From contig CAYJFM010000005.1 in assembly GCA_964369805.1 (NCBI GenBank), positions 1 to 63,813 on the forward strand: DNA of 63,813 bases. The letters are read 5' to 3'. The notes beneath the pieces were generated by a model. That model saw only the letters and a program-made list of their open reading frames with translations. It was not told where the DNA came from and ran no database searches. Of the stretch, positions 50,309 to 59,627 are shown piece by piece. Source of the stretch: CAYJHC01 sp964369805 (GTDB taxonomy: Bacteria > Bacillota > Clostridia > Peptostreptococcales > Anaerovoracaceae). Positions within the stretch are counted from its first letter, which is position 1. Each line of letters opens with the position of its first letter. The position numbers and the translations under genes were made by a program.

Positions 50309-51976
50309 ATGGTAGAAAGCAGCAATTTTATACAAAACATTATAGATAAAGACTTAGAAGAAAAAACTTATGGTGAGAAGGTCCATACAAGATTTCCTCC
50401 AGAACCAAATGGACACCTTCATATTGGGCATGCAAAATCAATTTGCTTAAATTTTACTACAGCTCAGAAATATGGTGGAATGTGTAACCTTAGATTTGAT
50501 GATACTAACCCAGTGAAAGAAGACATTGAATTTGTAAAAGGTATAGAGGCAGATGTTAAATGGCTTGGTTTTGATTGGGATGAAAAACTTTGGGCATCAG
50601 ACTATTTCGATAAGATGTATGAAGCAGCAGTTTGCTTAATAGAAAAAGGTAAAGCCTTTGTTTGTGACTTGACGCCTGAAGAAATGAAGGCATATAGGGG
50701 GTCGTTAACAGAATCAGGAAAAGAAAGCCCATATAGAAATAGAACTGTAGAAGAAAATTTAGAAATTTTTGCAGATATGAAGGCTGGAAAATATGCCGAC
50801 GGAGAAAAAGTCCTAAGAGCTAAAATAGATATGGCTTCTCCAAATATGAACATGAGAGATCCTGTTATTTACAGAATAGCCCATGCAGAACATCACAATA
50901 CAGGTAATAAATGGTGTATTTACCCAATGTATGACTATGCTCATCCTATTGAAGATGCAATTGAAGGAATTACCCATTCGATATGTACTTTGGAATTTGA
51001 AGATCACAGGCCGTTATATGACTGGACATTAAGAGAAATTGGTTGGTGGGAAACCCCGCCGAAGCAAATTGAATTTGCTAGACTTAATTTGACAAATACT
51101 GTAATGAGCAAGAGATACCTAAAGAAAATGGTAGACGATGCTTTAGTAGATGGCTGGGACGACCCAAGAATGCCAACTATTGCTGGGTTAAGAAGAAGGG
51201 GATATACTCCTGAGGCTATTAGAGATTTTTGTGAAAGAATTGGTGTAGCAAAGGCAAACAGCACTGTTGACGTTGGTCTATTAGAATATTGCATTAGAGA
51301 AGACCTAAAGTTAAAGGTTGAAAGTAGAAATGTAGTTGAAAATCCAATAAAAGTTATAATTACAAACTATCCAGAAGGACAGTCAGAAGAAGCTGAAATG
51401 GAAAACAGTAAAGAAGCACCTGAAAAAGGAAATAGAACAGTTCCATTTTCTAGAGAGCTATTTATTGATGGCGAAGACTTTATGGAAGTTCCAGTTAAAA
51501 AATATTTCAGATTGTTTCCAGGCAATGAAGTTAGATTTAAGGGAGCATACTTTATTACTTGTAATGAAGTAATAAAAAATGAAGACGGCTCAATAAAAGA
51601 ACTTCTATGCACATATGATAAAGAAACAAAAAGCGGATCAGGCTTTGAAGGAAGAAAGGTAAAAGGGACCATTCACTGGGTAGAAGCTAAAACCGCGGTG
51701 AAAGTAAAGATAAGAAACTTTGACTATTTACTAATGGACCAGCTTGATGAAGATGGAAACCCAACTGGAGAGCAAGTAGAAAACCCAGCTACAATGACTG
51801 AAACATTTGGTTATGGAGAGCCAGCTCTTAAAGATTCAAAAAAGGGAGAAACATTCCAGTTCTTTAGACACGGTTACTATATTGCTGATACAAAACTTCA
51901 TAAAGAAGGTGGAGAAGAAGACTTAGTGTTTAATAAAATTGTTGGGCAAAAAAGTTCATTTAAGTTTACTAAATAA
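50309..51976 (+). CDS. glnS: Glutamine--tRNA ligase
   Basis: A 555-residue class I synthetase: HIGH in FPPEPNGHLHIGHAKSI, the KMSKS equivalent TVMSKRYL, and two C-terminal beta-barrel anticodon-binding domains. GlnRS is found in only some Firmicutes, the others making Gln-tRNA by amidation with GatCAB, so its presence is worth noting. The ATG follows AGGAGAG, nine bases after the TPR gene. Confidence 0.95.
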   Translation: MVESSNFIQNIIDKDLEEKTYGEKVHTRFPPEPNGHLHIGHAKSICLNFTTAQKYGGMCNLRFDDTNPVKEDIEFVKGIEADVKWLGFDWDEKLWASDYFDKMYEAAVCLIEKGKAFVCDLTPEEMKAYRGSLTESGKESPYRNRTVEENLEIFADMKAGKYADGEKVLRAKIDMASPNMNMRDPVIYRIAHAEHHNTGNKWCIYPMYDYAHPIEDAIEGITHSICTLEFEDHRPLYDWTLREIGWWETPPKQIEFARLNLTNTVMSKRYLKKMVDDALVDGWDDPRMPTIAGLRRRGYTPEAIRDFCERIGVAKANSTVDVGLLEYCIREDLKLKVESRNVVENPIKVIITNYPEGQSEEAEMENSKEAPEKGNRTVPFSRELFIDGEDFMEVPVKKYFRLFPGNEVRFKGAYFITCNEVIKNEDGSIKELLCTYDKETKSGSGFEGRKVKGTIHWVEAKTAVKVKIRNFDYLLMDQLDEDGNPTGEQVENPATMTETFGYGEPALKDSKKGETFQFFRHGYYIADTKLHKEGGEEDLVFNKIVGQKSSFKFTK

Positions 51977-51991
51977 GAAAGAAGCACCGTT

Positions 51992-52729
51992 ATGTTAGAT
52001 GAAGTGATAAAAATTCTAATTAGTGCAGCAGTTAGCGTATGCCTGGGTGTTATATTTGGACATAGTGCAGTTTATATTTTCAATAAGCTACCTGCTAGTT
52101 GGCTTACTGATTATGGCGAAATACCTAGCGAAGAACTAAAAGATCCTTCTGTTCAAAGAATAAAAAGCTTGCCATATAAGTGGATTTTTACTAGCCTCTT
52201 TACAGCTGTTGGAATGAGCCTACTTTTGGTTGATGTAATTTTTGCAATACCCGCCCTCTGTGCTCTATGGGTTCTTTTGGAAATAGCAATTAGTGATATT
52301 AAGTATATGATTATTCCAGATCAATTTTTGATACTTTTGGCTGTAATAGGAGTTGGCTTTGTTCCATATTATGTGGATCAAGGGGAGAGCATAACCCTTC
52401 AGTTAGTAGGTGCGGCAGTAGGCTTTGGAATAATGCTCTTTATAGGGATACTCACTAAGATGATATTTAAAAGAGAATCACTTGGTTTTGGTGATATAAA
52501 GTTATGTGGAATAATAGGCTTGCTTACAGGGGCAGAAGGAGTAATCATAATAATTTGTGCGGGCTTTATTCTAGGCGCACTGGTAAGTGTTTTTAAAATC
52601 GGAAGAAAGAAGCTGGGCTTGAAAGATGAAAGCCCAGTAGGACAATTTTTTTGTGGGGCATGTGGCCTTTACATTATTTTTATAATGGCATATGGCCTTA
52701 CGCCAAACTTACTAGCTTTTGGAATATAG
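51992..52729 (+). CDS. A24-family prepilin peptidase-like protein
   Basis: A 245-residue membrane protein with about seven helices and the two aspartates of the A24 peptidase: ISDIKYMIIPD and the GFGDIKL motif (GxGD). The N-terminal stretch with HSAVYIFNKLP resembles the start of prepilin peptidases, but the zinc-cysteine methylase insert is absent, so it would cleave without a classical methylase domain. No pilin or assembly genes are nearby. It lies 15 bases after glnS. Confidence 0.85.
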   Translation: MLDEVIKILISAAVSVCLGVIFGHSAVYIFNKLPASWLTDYGEIPSEELKDPSVQRIKSLPYKWIFTSLFTAVGMSLLLVDVIFAIPALCALWVLLEIAISDIKYMIIPDQFLILLAVIGVGFVPYYVDQGESITLQLVGAAVGFGIMLFIGILTKMIFKRESLGFGDIKLCGIIGLLTGAEGVIIIICAGFILGALVSVFKIGRKKLGLKDESPVGQFFCGACGLYIIFIMAYGLTPNLLAFGI

Positions 52730-52771
52730 CTTATTGTGTGAAACAAACAGGAATTTTGGGTAGAAGTTACT

Positions 52772-53578
52772 ATGGAAAGAAATATATTATTAAAATTAAA
52801 ATATGATGGATCAAAGTACTGTGGATGGCAAAAACAAATTGATGCCCCAACAATTCAGGAAACTTTGGAGAATGCCATAAAAAATGCTTTAGGAATGGAT
52901 AGCTTAAGGCTTGTAGGAAGTAGTAGGACAGACTCGGGAGTACATGCTATAGAGTATAAAACTAACTTTATATGTACAGTTCCCATTCCACTTGAGAGAA
53001 TAAAAATTGCTGTGAATGGCAGGCTACCAGCTGATATTAGAATCCTTAGCGCTGAGGAAGTTTCTATGGACTTTCATGCAAGATTTGGCAGCAAACAGAA
53101 GACCTATGTGTATAGAATAATAGAAGGGGTGGAAGAAAGTCCTTTTGCAGTAGATTATTTTTATCAAGTAAAAAAGAAACTAGATGTAGAAAAAATGAAG
53201 GCTGCCGCAAGTGCAATTGAGGGGACTCACGATTTTGCATCTTTTCAAAGTGCTAGCATTACAAAGATGCTAACAACTGTAAGGACAGTATTTAAAGTTG
53301 ACATAAAAGTTTGGGAACTAGAAAATGATACTGAAATGGGAGGAATGCTTTCGCCAACGGATTTCTTTGGTGAAAGAAAGAGATTTATAGATATTTCTGT
53401 TACAGGTGATGGATTTTTATATAATATGGTTAGAATAATTGCAGGCACACTGGTGGACGTAGGTAGCGGAAAAATTGATGGTGCAGACATGACTAGGATT
53501 ATTGAAGCAAAGGAAAGAAATGCAGCAGGGCATACGGCTCCAGCCGCGGGGCTCTATTTGAAAGAAATAATTTTTTAG
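52772..53578 (+). CDS. truA: tRNA pseudouridine(38-40) synthase TruA
   Basis: A 268-residue pseudouridine synthase with the catalytic aspartate in GSSRTDSGVHA and the conserved YDGSKYCGWQ near the start. It isomerises U38-U40 in the tRNA anticodon arm. A short insertion around residues 185-210 carries an acidic stretch. The gap of 42 bases to the previous gene and 25 to the next suggests one operon. Confidence 0.95.
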   Translation: MERNILLKLKYDGSKYCGWQKQIDAPTIQETLENAIKNALGMDSLRLVGSSRTDSGVHAIEYKTNFICTVPIPLERIKIAVNGRLPADIRILSAEEVSMDFHARFGSKQKTYVYRIIEGVEESPFAVDYFYQVKKKLDVEKMKAAASAIEGTHDFASFQSASITKMLTTVRTVFKVDIKVWELENDTEMGGMLSPTDFFGERKRFIDISVTGDGFLYNMVRIIAGTLVDVGSGKIDGADMTRIIEAKERNAAGHTAPAAGLYLKEIIF

Positions 53579-53603
53579 TATAAGTGTACGAGGAGGAATA
53601 ATT

Positions 53604-54053
53604 ATGGATAGACTAAGCTGGGATGAGTATTTTATGGAAATGGCTAAGTTAGCTTCAAAAAGATCTACCTGTTTAAGAAGGCAAGTTGGTGCAGCAATTG
53701 TAGTGGATAAACATGTGGTTGCAACCGGATATAACGGCGCACCTAAAAATGTACCTCACTGCGAAGAAAAAGGAGGTTGCCTTAGACAGAAGTTAAATGT
53801 ACCTTCAGGAGAGAGGCATGAGCTTTGCAGGGCTCTTCATGCAGAACAAAACGCAATAATTCAAGCTGCAACATTGGCACAAAGTATTGAGGGAGGGGTA
53901 ATGTATGTTACCCATCAACCTTGCGTAATATGTGCCAAAATGATAATCAATGCGGGAATAAGCAAGATAATCGTAAATGAAGGATATCCAGATGAACTTG
54001 CTACAGAGATGTTAAAAGAAGCAGGTTTAAAAGTAATACTATTTCAAAAATAA
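53604..54053 (+). CDS. Deoxycytidylate (dCMP) deaminase, ComEB-like
   Basis: A 149-residue zinc-dependent deaminase. Zinc ligands are His in LHAEQNAI (with catalytic Glu) and Cys in HQPCVICAKM; the nucleotide-binding TGYNGAPKNVPHC is also conserved. It converts dCMP to dUMP for thymidylate synthesis. AGGAGG precedes the ATG. The operon ends at the terminator at 54198-54231. Confidence 0.93.
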   Translation: MDRLSWDEYFMEMAKLASKRSTCLRRQVGAAIVVDKHVVATGYNGAPKNVPHCEEKGGCLRQKLNVPSGERHELCRALHAEQNAIIQAATLAQSIEGGVMYVTHQPCVICAKMIINAGISKIIVNEGYPDELATEMLKEAGLKVILFQK

Positions 54054-54160
54054 CAAAATTTGAAAAGAAAAGGCATAAAGCAAATTAGTTAAAAAATAAA
54101 GCATGAAAATTCTAAAAACTATCAAATTAGTACCTATAATTAGGAGAATTAAGCAAAATA

Positions 54161-54231
54161 ATGAAATTTATTTCATGAATGCATATTGACAAGAAAGAAA
54201 AAGGCAGAATTTTAAATTGTGCCTTTTTTTT
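54161..54231 (+). terminator. Palindrome and terminator downstream of the dCMP deaminase gene
   Basis: ATGAAAT/ATTTCAT palindrome at 54161-54176, then a terminator AAAAAGGCA (54198-54206) / TGCCTTTTT (54220-54228) with T run. The gap of 394 bases up to atpI holds these, two direct AAAGTTAAGAA repeats (about 54340-54362) and the atp promoter. Confidence 0.85.
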
Positions 54232-54387
54232 GTACAAATCCCTAAATTTCAACATTTACAAAAGATTGTAAGGAACGGAAAAAATTGAATTAAAGTAAAA
54301 AAAATACAAATATGGGCATTGAATATAATTTAAAATGTAAAAGTTAAGAAAAAGTTAAGAAAAAAGCTAAAAAATGAAATATTTTTC

Positions 54388-54415
54388 TTTACATTTGATT
54401 TTAAAAGTATATAAT
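54388..54415 (+). promoter_or_regulatory. Sigma-A promoter of the ATP synthase operon
   Basis: TTTACA (54388-54393), 16 bases, TATAAT (54410-54415), expected start near 54422, so a leader of about 25 bases before atpI. Two AAAGTTAAGAA direct repeats lie 25-50 bases upstream and could be an UP element or activator site. Confidence 0.75.
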
Positions 54416-54447
54416 GAACAGTAATTGGAAAGGGACAGGATAATAAA

Positions 54448-54819
54448 ATGGAAAAATTTAGACGTAGCATCATCTTAGTAGCACTAGTATTAGCTCTCAT
54501 AGCAGAGGTAGTTTCAATATTAGTATTGGGGCTTAACTGGGATTTTACCATAGGACTTTTAGGCGGGACTGCAGTGTCAATTGTCAATTTTACAATAATG
54601 ACAATTACAACAGAGATGTCTTTAGAAAAAAAGAATCCATTTCTTACAATGATAAGCATGGTAATAAGGTTTGCCCTTTATGGTGGAGTATTTGCACTAG
54701 CTATTATGCAAAACTATACAATGGGAGCTGGCTGTGCAATTGGTTTTTTCACAGTTCAAATTGCAATATTTTACATACATGCAATTAAACCATCAATGCA
54801 AAGAACAAAGGCTTTATAG
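54448..54819 (+). CDS. atpI: ATP synthase subunit I-like protein
   Basis: A 123-residue protein with four helices (about 8-28, 32-53, 66-86, 91-113), the usual size and place for AtpI, which helps assemble the c ring. The family is poorly conserved; identification rests on architecture and on position as the first gene of the atp operon. Confidence 0.85.
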   Translation: MEKFRRSIILVALVLALIAEVVSILVLGLNWDFTIGLLGGTAVSIVNFTIMTITTEMSLEKKNPFLTMISMVIRFALYGGVFALAIMQNYTMGAGCAIGFFTVQIAIFYIHAIKPSMQRTKAL

Positions 54820-54921
54820 AGAGCGTAGATGTTGTTAAGAGTGTAATGTACTTTTACAACCTTTGCTTAGAAGGAATGTGAAATAAGTTATTTTAATTAT
54901 AAGTTACAAGGAGGTGCAATA

Positions 54922-55644
54922 GTGGATATAGGCCCTAAAATAGTTGTTATGTTCGGAGACTCGGGCATATTCATAACAGAGACCGTTATTAATGCCATAG
55001 GGGTAGCCATTGTATTAATAATTCTAGCTAAGTGGTCAACCAGCAGAATGGAGAAGATTCCAAAAGGTAAACAATTTTGGGCGGAAATGCTAGTATCTGG
55101 CATTTACAAACTGGTTGAGGATACAATGGGCAAGAAAGCTAGTGGTTATGCCCCATATATAGGGACATTATTTCTTTTCTTAGTTCTAGGAAGTATGCTT
55201 GGAATGTTACATGAAAGACCGATGACAGCAGATGTAAATATGACTTTTGCAGTAGCAATCATAACCTTTGTATTAATTCAGAGGCAGGCAATAGTATCCC
55301 ATGGAGTTAAGGGAAAACTCAAAGAAATGTGTGATCCATATCCGTTTATGTTTCCACTAAAGATAATCGAGCAAATTTCTTTCCCAGTTTCATTAGCTTT
55401 CCGACTTTTTGGGAATATTCTTGCAGGATTTATTGTAATAGAACTTCTTTTTGAAGGACTGCACGCAGGCTCAGATATGCTGGGATTAACAATTCCAATT
55501 TTTCAAGCAGTAATTCCATTACCGGCAAATCTATTTTTCGACGTTTTCGAACCAGTATTACAATCATTTATATTTGTAATGTTAACCATGGTATTTATTA
55601 GTATTGAGATGGCAGTGGCTCCAGGCCATGAGGATTCTCACTAA
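54922..55644 (+). CDS. atpB: ATP synthase subunit a
   Basis: A 240-residue membrane protein with about five to six helices; starts at GTG 54922 behind AAGGAGG. The essential arginine of the ion channel is in SLAFRLFGNILAGF. The last helix ends near QSFIFVMLTMVFISIEMAVA. It forms the stator half-channels for the c ring. The 158-base gap to atpE is filled by five hairpins. Confidence 0.95.
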   Translation: MDIGPKIVVMFGDSGIFITETVINAIGVAIVLIILAKWSTSRMEKIPKGKQFWAEMLVSGIYKLVEDTMGKKASGYAPYIGTLFLFLVLGSMLGMLHERPMTADVNMTFAVAIITFVLIQRQAIVSHGVKGKLKEMCDPYPFMFPLKIIEQISFPVSLAFRLFGNILAGFIVIELLFEGLHAGSDMLGLTIPIFQAVIPLPANLFFDVFEPVLQSFIFVMLTMVFISIEMAVAPGHEDSH

Positions 55645-55655
55645 TTAATATATTA

Positions 55656-55769
55656 GCATTGTAAGATTACAATGCAGTTGCTAAAAGCAACAACCGTTAT
55701 ACGCAATTTTGCGAAAAACTAAGTTGTTCAATAAGGAACAACGAATAAGTCACTATAGTCGAAAGACTA
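55656..55769 (+). promoter_or_regulatory. Five consecutive hairpins in the atpB-atpE intergenic region
   Basis: Perfect small stems in a row: GCATTGTA/TACAATGC (55656-55675), GTTGCT/AGCAAC (55677-55691), CGCAA/TTGCG (55702-55713), GTTGTTC/GAACAAC (55723-55742), and TAGTC/GACTA closing a GAAA loop (55756-55769). Then GGAGG and the atpE start. None has a U run, so they are not terminators. Likely an RNA structure that sets atpE expression or mRNA stability. Confidence 0.75.
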
Positions 55770-55802
55770 AAATTATAATTATTTAACAGGAGGTAAATTA
55801 TT

Positions 55803-56048
55803 ATGGGAGATATGGTATTTGCACTATCAGCATTAGGAGCAGCATTAGGTATTGGTATTGCAGCGCTAGGTATTGGTATTGGACAAGGGATGGTAGCGAG
55901 TAAAGGTGTTGAAGGTGTAGCAAGACAACCTGAAGCAAAATCAGATATCATGCAAGTAATGCTTGTAGGTCAAGCGGTAACTGAAACAACTGGGATTTTC
56001 ACATTCATTATCTCGATTATGCTATTAGTTGCTAACCCATTCCTATAA
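55803..56048 (+). CDS. atpE: ATP synthase subunit c with sodium-type ion site
   Basis: An 81-residue, two-helix proteolipid. Helix 1 holds GIGIGQGM with Gln28; helix 2 holds VTETTGIF with the ion-carrying Glu61 followed by Thr62 and Thr63. Gln in helix 1 plus Glu-Ser/Thr-Thr in helix 2 is the ligand set of sodium-dependent c rings such as that of Ilyobacter tartaricus (family knowledge). The polar loop has the usual ARQPEA. A very good binding site (AGGAGGT) and the preceding hairpin array fit its need for high copy number. Confidence 0.95.
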   Translation: MGDMVFALSALGAALGIGIAALGIGIGQGMVASKGVEGVARQPEAKSDIMQVMLVGQAVTETTGIFTFIISIMLLVANPFL

Positions 56049-56076
56049 AAGGTAGGGACAGTTAAAGGAGACGCCA

Positions 56077-56643
56077 ATGGGACCAATAAATTTAATGCTG
56101 AATAATGTATTAAGCGCATCAGCTGGACCTACTCTAACCGCAGATATATTAAGTTTTAACTGGACTACGGTTATGGTAATGATCACGCTATTGGTACTTT
56201 TCCTTATTCTAAAAAAGCAATTCTTCGAAAAGGTACACAACTTTATGAAGGAAAGAGAATCTAGTCTTCAAGGAGCTTTTGATAGCGCAGAAATGTCCAA
56301 CAAGGCAGCGGAAGCAAGACTAGAAGAATATGAAAAGAAAATTGCATTAGCAGAAGCAGAAGGAAAAGAAATTGTTAAGGCAGCTAAATCAAAGGCTGAT
56401 ACAAGAGCAAAAGAAATTCTAGATGATGCTAATGAAAAAGCCAATAAGCTTATTCTAAATGCAGAAGAAGAAATTGACAGAATGAGACTAAAAGCAGTCG
56501 AAGAAATGAAAAATGAAATTAGTATGCTTGCTATTTTGGCAGCAGAGGGAATTGTCAAAGAAGAGATGAAAAACCCAGCTAACCAAGATAGAATTATCAA
56601 TCAAGTTATTGAGGAAGTAGGAAGTGCTAAATGGAAGAGTTAA
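56077..56643 (+). CDS. atpF: ATP synthase subunit b
   Basis: A 188-residue subunit with one N-terminal helix (about 27-46) and a long charged coiled coil (47-165) typical of the peripheral stalk. ATG after AAAGGAG; the end overlaps atpH by 13 bases. Confidence 0.93.
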   Translation: MGPINLMLNNVLSASAGPTLTADILSFNWTTVMVMITLLVLFLILKKQFFEKVHNFMKERESSLQGAFDSAEMSNKAAEARLEEYEKKIALAEAEGKEIVKAAKSKADTRAKEILDDANEKANKLILNAEEEIDRMRLKAVEEMKNEISMLAILAAEGIVKEEMKNPANQDRIINQVIEEVGSAKWKS

Positions 56644-57167
56644 GTGTAAACCTTACCTACGGCCAGGCACTATATGATGCCGCAAAAGAGCTTGGGAAGG
56701 TAAATGTATTGTTAGAAGAGGCAAAAGAGGTAAGAGAGATTCTTTCGAGCCAACCTGGTTTCTTCATGCTAATTAATGATCCAACGATTGCAGCAGAAGA
56801 AAAAAAGAAGATAATTAAAAGTGTTTTTGAAGGGAGAATCTCTAAGGAACTAGAAAACTTCTTATATGTTTTGGTGGATAAGAGAAGAATCTCTCATTTC
56901 ATCAAAATAATTGACCAGTTTGAAAAACTTGTATACGAAGCAGAGGGCTTAGGCACTGGGACTGTGTATACAGTAAAAGAACTTTCAGAAGAACAACTTA
57001 TGAAAGTAGAAGAAGAAACTGGAAAATTACTAAGAGAAAATGTAAAACTAACTCAAGAAATTGATACATCTTTAATTGGAGGCATGAAAATATTAATTAA
57101 TGGTAAGATTATAGATGCTTCAATTAAATCAAGAATTGAAACAATGATGAAAGAGTTAGTTAGTTAA
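56631..57167 (+). CDS. atpH: ATP synthase subunit delta
   Basis: A 178-residue OSCP/delta subunit: helical N-terminal domain binding the top of F1 (YGQALYDAAKELGKV) and C-terminal segment LIGGMKILINGKIIDASIKSRI with the conserved GG. Starts inside the atpF end. Confidence 0.94.
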   Translation: MEELSVNLTYGQALYDAAKELGKVNVLLEEAKEVREILSSQPGFFMLINDPTIAAEEKKKIIKSVFEGRISKELENFLYVLVDKRRISHFIKIIDQFEKLVYEAEGLGTGTVYTVKELSEEQLMKVEEETGKLLRENVKLTQEIDTSLIGGMKILINGKIIDASIKSRIETMMKELVS

Positions 57168-57212
57168 TCAAATAATGATTAGTTGTAATTAATAGAAATG
57201 GAGGCAGGCTCT

Positions 57213-58715
57213 ATGAATTTGAGACCAGAAGAAATTGGAGCAGTCATAAAAGAGCAAATTAAAAACTACGATAAGCAGCTTAATGTTTCCGACTTTGGAA
57301 CTGTTCTTCAAGTAGGTGACGGTATTACTAGAGTTTATGGTTTACAAAACTGTATGGTTGGAGAACTAATTGAATTTCCAAACGAAACTTATGGTATGGC
57401 ACTTAACCTTGAAGAAGATAACGTAGGGGCTGTAATTATGGGTTCTGACAGTGGCATTAAAGAAGGTGACATTGTTAAGCCAACAGGAAGAGTAGTAGAA
57501 GTTCCAGTAGGGGACGATGTAATTGGAAGAGTAGTAAATGCACTTGGGCAACCAATTGATGGCAAAGGAAAAATCAGTAGTACTGAATATATGCCTATTG
57601 AAAGCCCAGCGCCAGGGGTGCTTGATAGACAGTCGGTAAAACAACCGCTGCAAACAGGGGTTAAAGCCATTGACTCTATGATTCCGATCGGTAAAGGTCA
57701 AAGAGAGTTAATTATCGGAGATAGGCAAACAGGTAAGACTGCTATTGCTGTTGATACAATTCTTAACCAAAAAGGAAAAGATGTTATCTGTATTTATGTA
57801 GCTATTGGACAAAAGAATTCAACAGTTGCACAAATGGTACAGACTTTTACTGAAAGTGATGCAATGGATTACACTATAGTAGTATCTGCAACAGCTAGTG
57901 ATGTACCTGCATTACAGTATATTGCGCCTTATGCAGGTTGTGCTATCGGTGAGTACTTTATGAACAAAGGAAAAGATGTGCTAATTGTTTATGATGACTT
58001 ATCAAAACATGCTGTAGCATATAGAGCGATGTCGCTACTATTAAGAAGACCGCCAGGTAGAGAAGCTTACCCAGGGGATGTCTTCTATCTTCACAGTCGT
58101 CTTCTAGAAAGAGCAGCTAAACTTTCAGATGAAAAAGGAGCAGGGTCTCTGACAGCTCTACCTATTATCGAAACTCAAGCTGGCGATGTATCTGCATATA
58201 TTCCTACAAATGTAATATCTATTACAGATGGACAGATTTTCCTAGAAACTGAATTGTTCTTCTCTGGGCAAAGACCAGCGATAAATGCAGGTATCTCTGT
58301 ATCCAGAGTAGGTGGAGACGCTCAAATTAAAGCGATGAAAAAAGTATCAGGACCAGTAAGGATGGAACTTGCTCAATATAGAGAACTAGCAAGCTTCTCA
58401 CAATTTGGATCAGATATAGATGCTGATACTAGGGCTAGACTTGACCACGGAAGAATTTTGATGGAAATTCTAAAACAACCACAATATTCTCCAATTGAAG
58501 TTCATCACCAAGTTATGATTCTATACGCAACAATTAATGGATATCTAAAAGAGATTCCTGTAGAAGAAATTCAAGACTTCGAAAAAGAGCTATACAGTTA
58601 CATGGATACATATTATCCACAAGTTGGAAAATCTATTGTAGCAGAAGGTAGTATTGTTGCTGAAACAGAAAAAGAACTTATTGCTGGGATTAAAGAATAT
58701 ATTAAAAGTAGATAA
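57213..58715 (+). CDS. atpA: ATP synthase subunit alpha
   Basis: A 500-residue F1 subunit. I choose ATG at 57213 (MNLRPEEIGAVIKEQIKNY): an in-frame ATG at 57198 lies before the GGAGG that serves the later start. P-loop GDRQTGKTAI, and the arginine finger region SRVGGDAQIKAMKKV. Beta-barrel, nucleotide-binding and C-terminal helical domains are all present. Confidence 0.96.
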   Translation: MNLRPEEIGAVIKEQIKNYDKQLNVSDFGTVLQVGDGITRVYGLQNCMVGELIEFPNETYGMALNLEEDNVGAVIMGSDSGIKEGDIVKPTGRVVEVPVGDDVIGRVVNALGQPIDGKGKISSTEYMPIESPAPGVLDRQSVKQPLQTGVKAIDSMIPIGKGQRELIIGDRQTGKTAIAVDTILNQKGKDVICIYVAIGQKNSTVAQMVQTFTESDAMDYTIVVSATASDVPALQYIAPYAGCAIGEYFMNKGKDVLIVYDDLSKHAVAYRAMSLLLRRPPGREAYPGDVFYLHSRLLERAAKLSDEKGAGSLTALPIIETQAGDVSAYIPTNVISITDGQIFLETELFFSGQRPAINAGISVSRVGGDAQIKAMKKVSGPVRMELAQYRELASFSQFGSDIDADTRARLDHGRILMEILKQPQYSPIEVHHQVMILYATINGYLKEIPVEEIQDFEKELYSYMDTYYPQVGKSIVAEGSIVAETEKELIAGIKEYIKSR

Positions 58716-58733
58716 TAAGATAGGAGAAGGTAG

Positions 58734-59600
58734 ATGGCTTCAGGGGATATTCAAGAGGTAAAAAGACGAATAAAAAGCGTTAATAGTATGGAACACATTA
58801 CTAACGCTATGAAGCTTGTTTCTGCTGCAAAACTAAGAAAAGCAAAAGAGATTTTTGAAAAATCACATGCAAATACTCACTTTATATCAGCATCAATTGC
58901 CGAAATCTTTAACAACGCATCTGAAGTTCCTGATGAATACTTAGAGGGAAATAGAGAAATTGTAACAACTGCTTATGTAATTGTTACAAGTTGTAGAGGG
59001 CTTTGTGGAAGCTTTAATACTAATGTAATTAAAGAAGCTGAAAGGGAAATTTTATCAGACCCTGAACCACCTGTAATCATTGCAGTCGGAACAAAGGGGA
59101 GAGATTATTTTCAAAAAAGAGGATATAACATCGAAGTTGATTATGAAGCACCGCCAGAAAATGTTTCATTTTTAGAAGTAAAAGATATGTGTAAGCCACT
59201 TATTCAAATGTACAAAGAAAAAGAAATTGATGAAATCGTTTTAATTTATACTTCGTACATAAGTCCAATAGAAATGAAAATAAAAAATGAAAGGCTTTTG
59301 CCAATTGCGGTGCAAAAATCTCCGGAGATAATTAAGCAGGAGAAAGAAGTAGACTACGAACCTTCTATAGAAGAGGTGTTCAACTACTTAGTTCCAAAAT
59401 ATTTGGAAATGTCAGTATATGGCGCCATTGTAGAATCAGCAACTTGCGAGCATGCAGCGCGTAGAATAGCAATGGAAGCTGCAACAGATAATGCCAAAGA
59501 AATGTTAGAAGAGCTTTCATTGTTCTATAATAGAGCAAGACAAACAGCGATAACTAACGAAATTATAGAAATTGTAGCAGGATCAGATGCACAGAACTAG
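58734..59600 (+). CDS. atpG: ATP synthase subunit gamma
   Basis: A 288-residue rotor subunit with long N- and C-terminal helices (RRIKSVNSMEHITNAMKLVSAAKLR; ARQTAITNEIIEIVAG) and a central Rossmann-like part containing TSCRGLCGSFNTNV. Located 18 bases after atpA. Confidence 0.95.
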   Translation: MASGDIQEVKRRIKSVNSMEHITNAMKLVSAAKLRKAKEIFEKSHANTHFISASIAEIFNNASEVPDEYLEGNREIVTTAYVIVTSCRGLCGSFNTNVIKEAEREILSDPEPPVIIAVGTKGRDYFQKRGYNIEVDYEAPPENVSFLEVKDMCKPLIQMYKEKEIDEIVLIYTSYISPIEMKIKNERLLPIAVQKSPEIIKQEKEVDYEPSIEEVFNYLVPKYLEMSVYGAIVESATCEHAARRIAMEAATDNAKEMLEELSLFYNRARQTAITNEIIEIVAGSDAQN

Positions 59601-59627
59601 TGCAAAAGATACTTAGGAGGTAATGTA

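Noticed and set aside
57198..57212. ATG at 57198 as the atpA start
   Set aside because: The only good ribosome binding site, GGAGG, lies after it and before ATG 57213.
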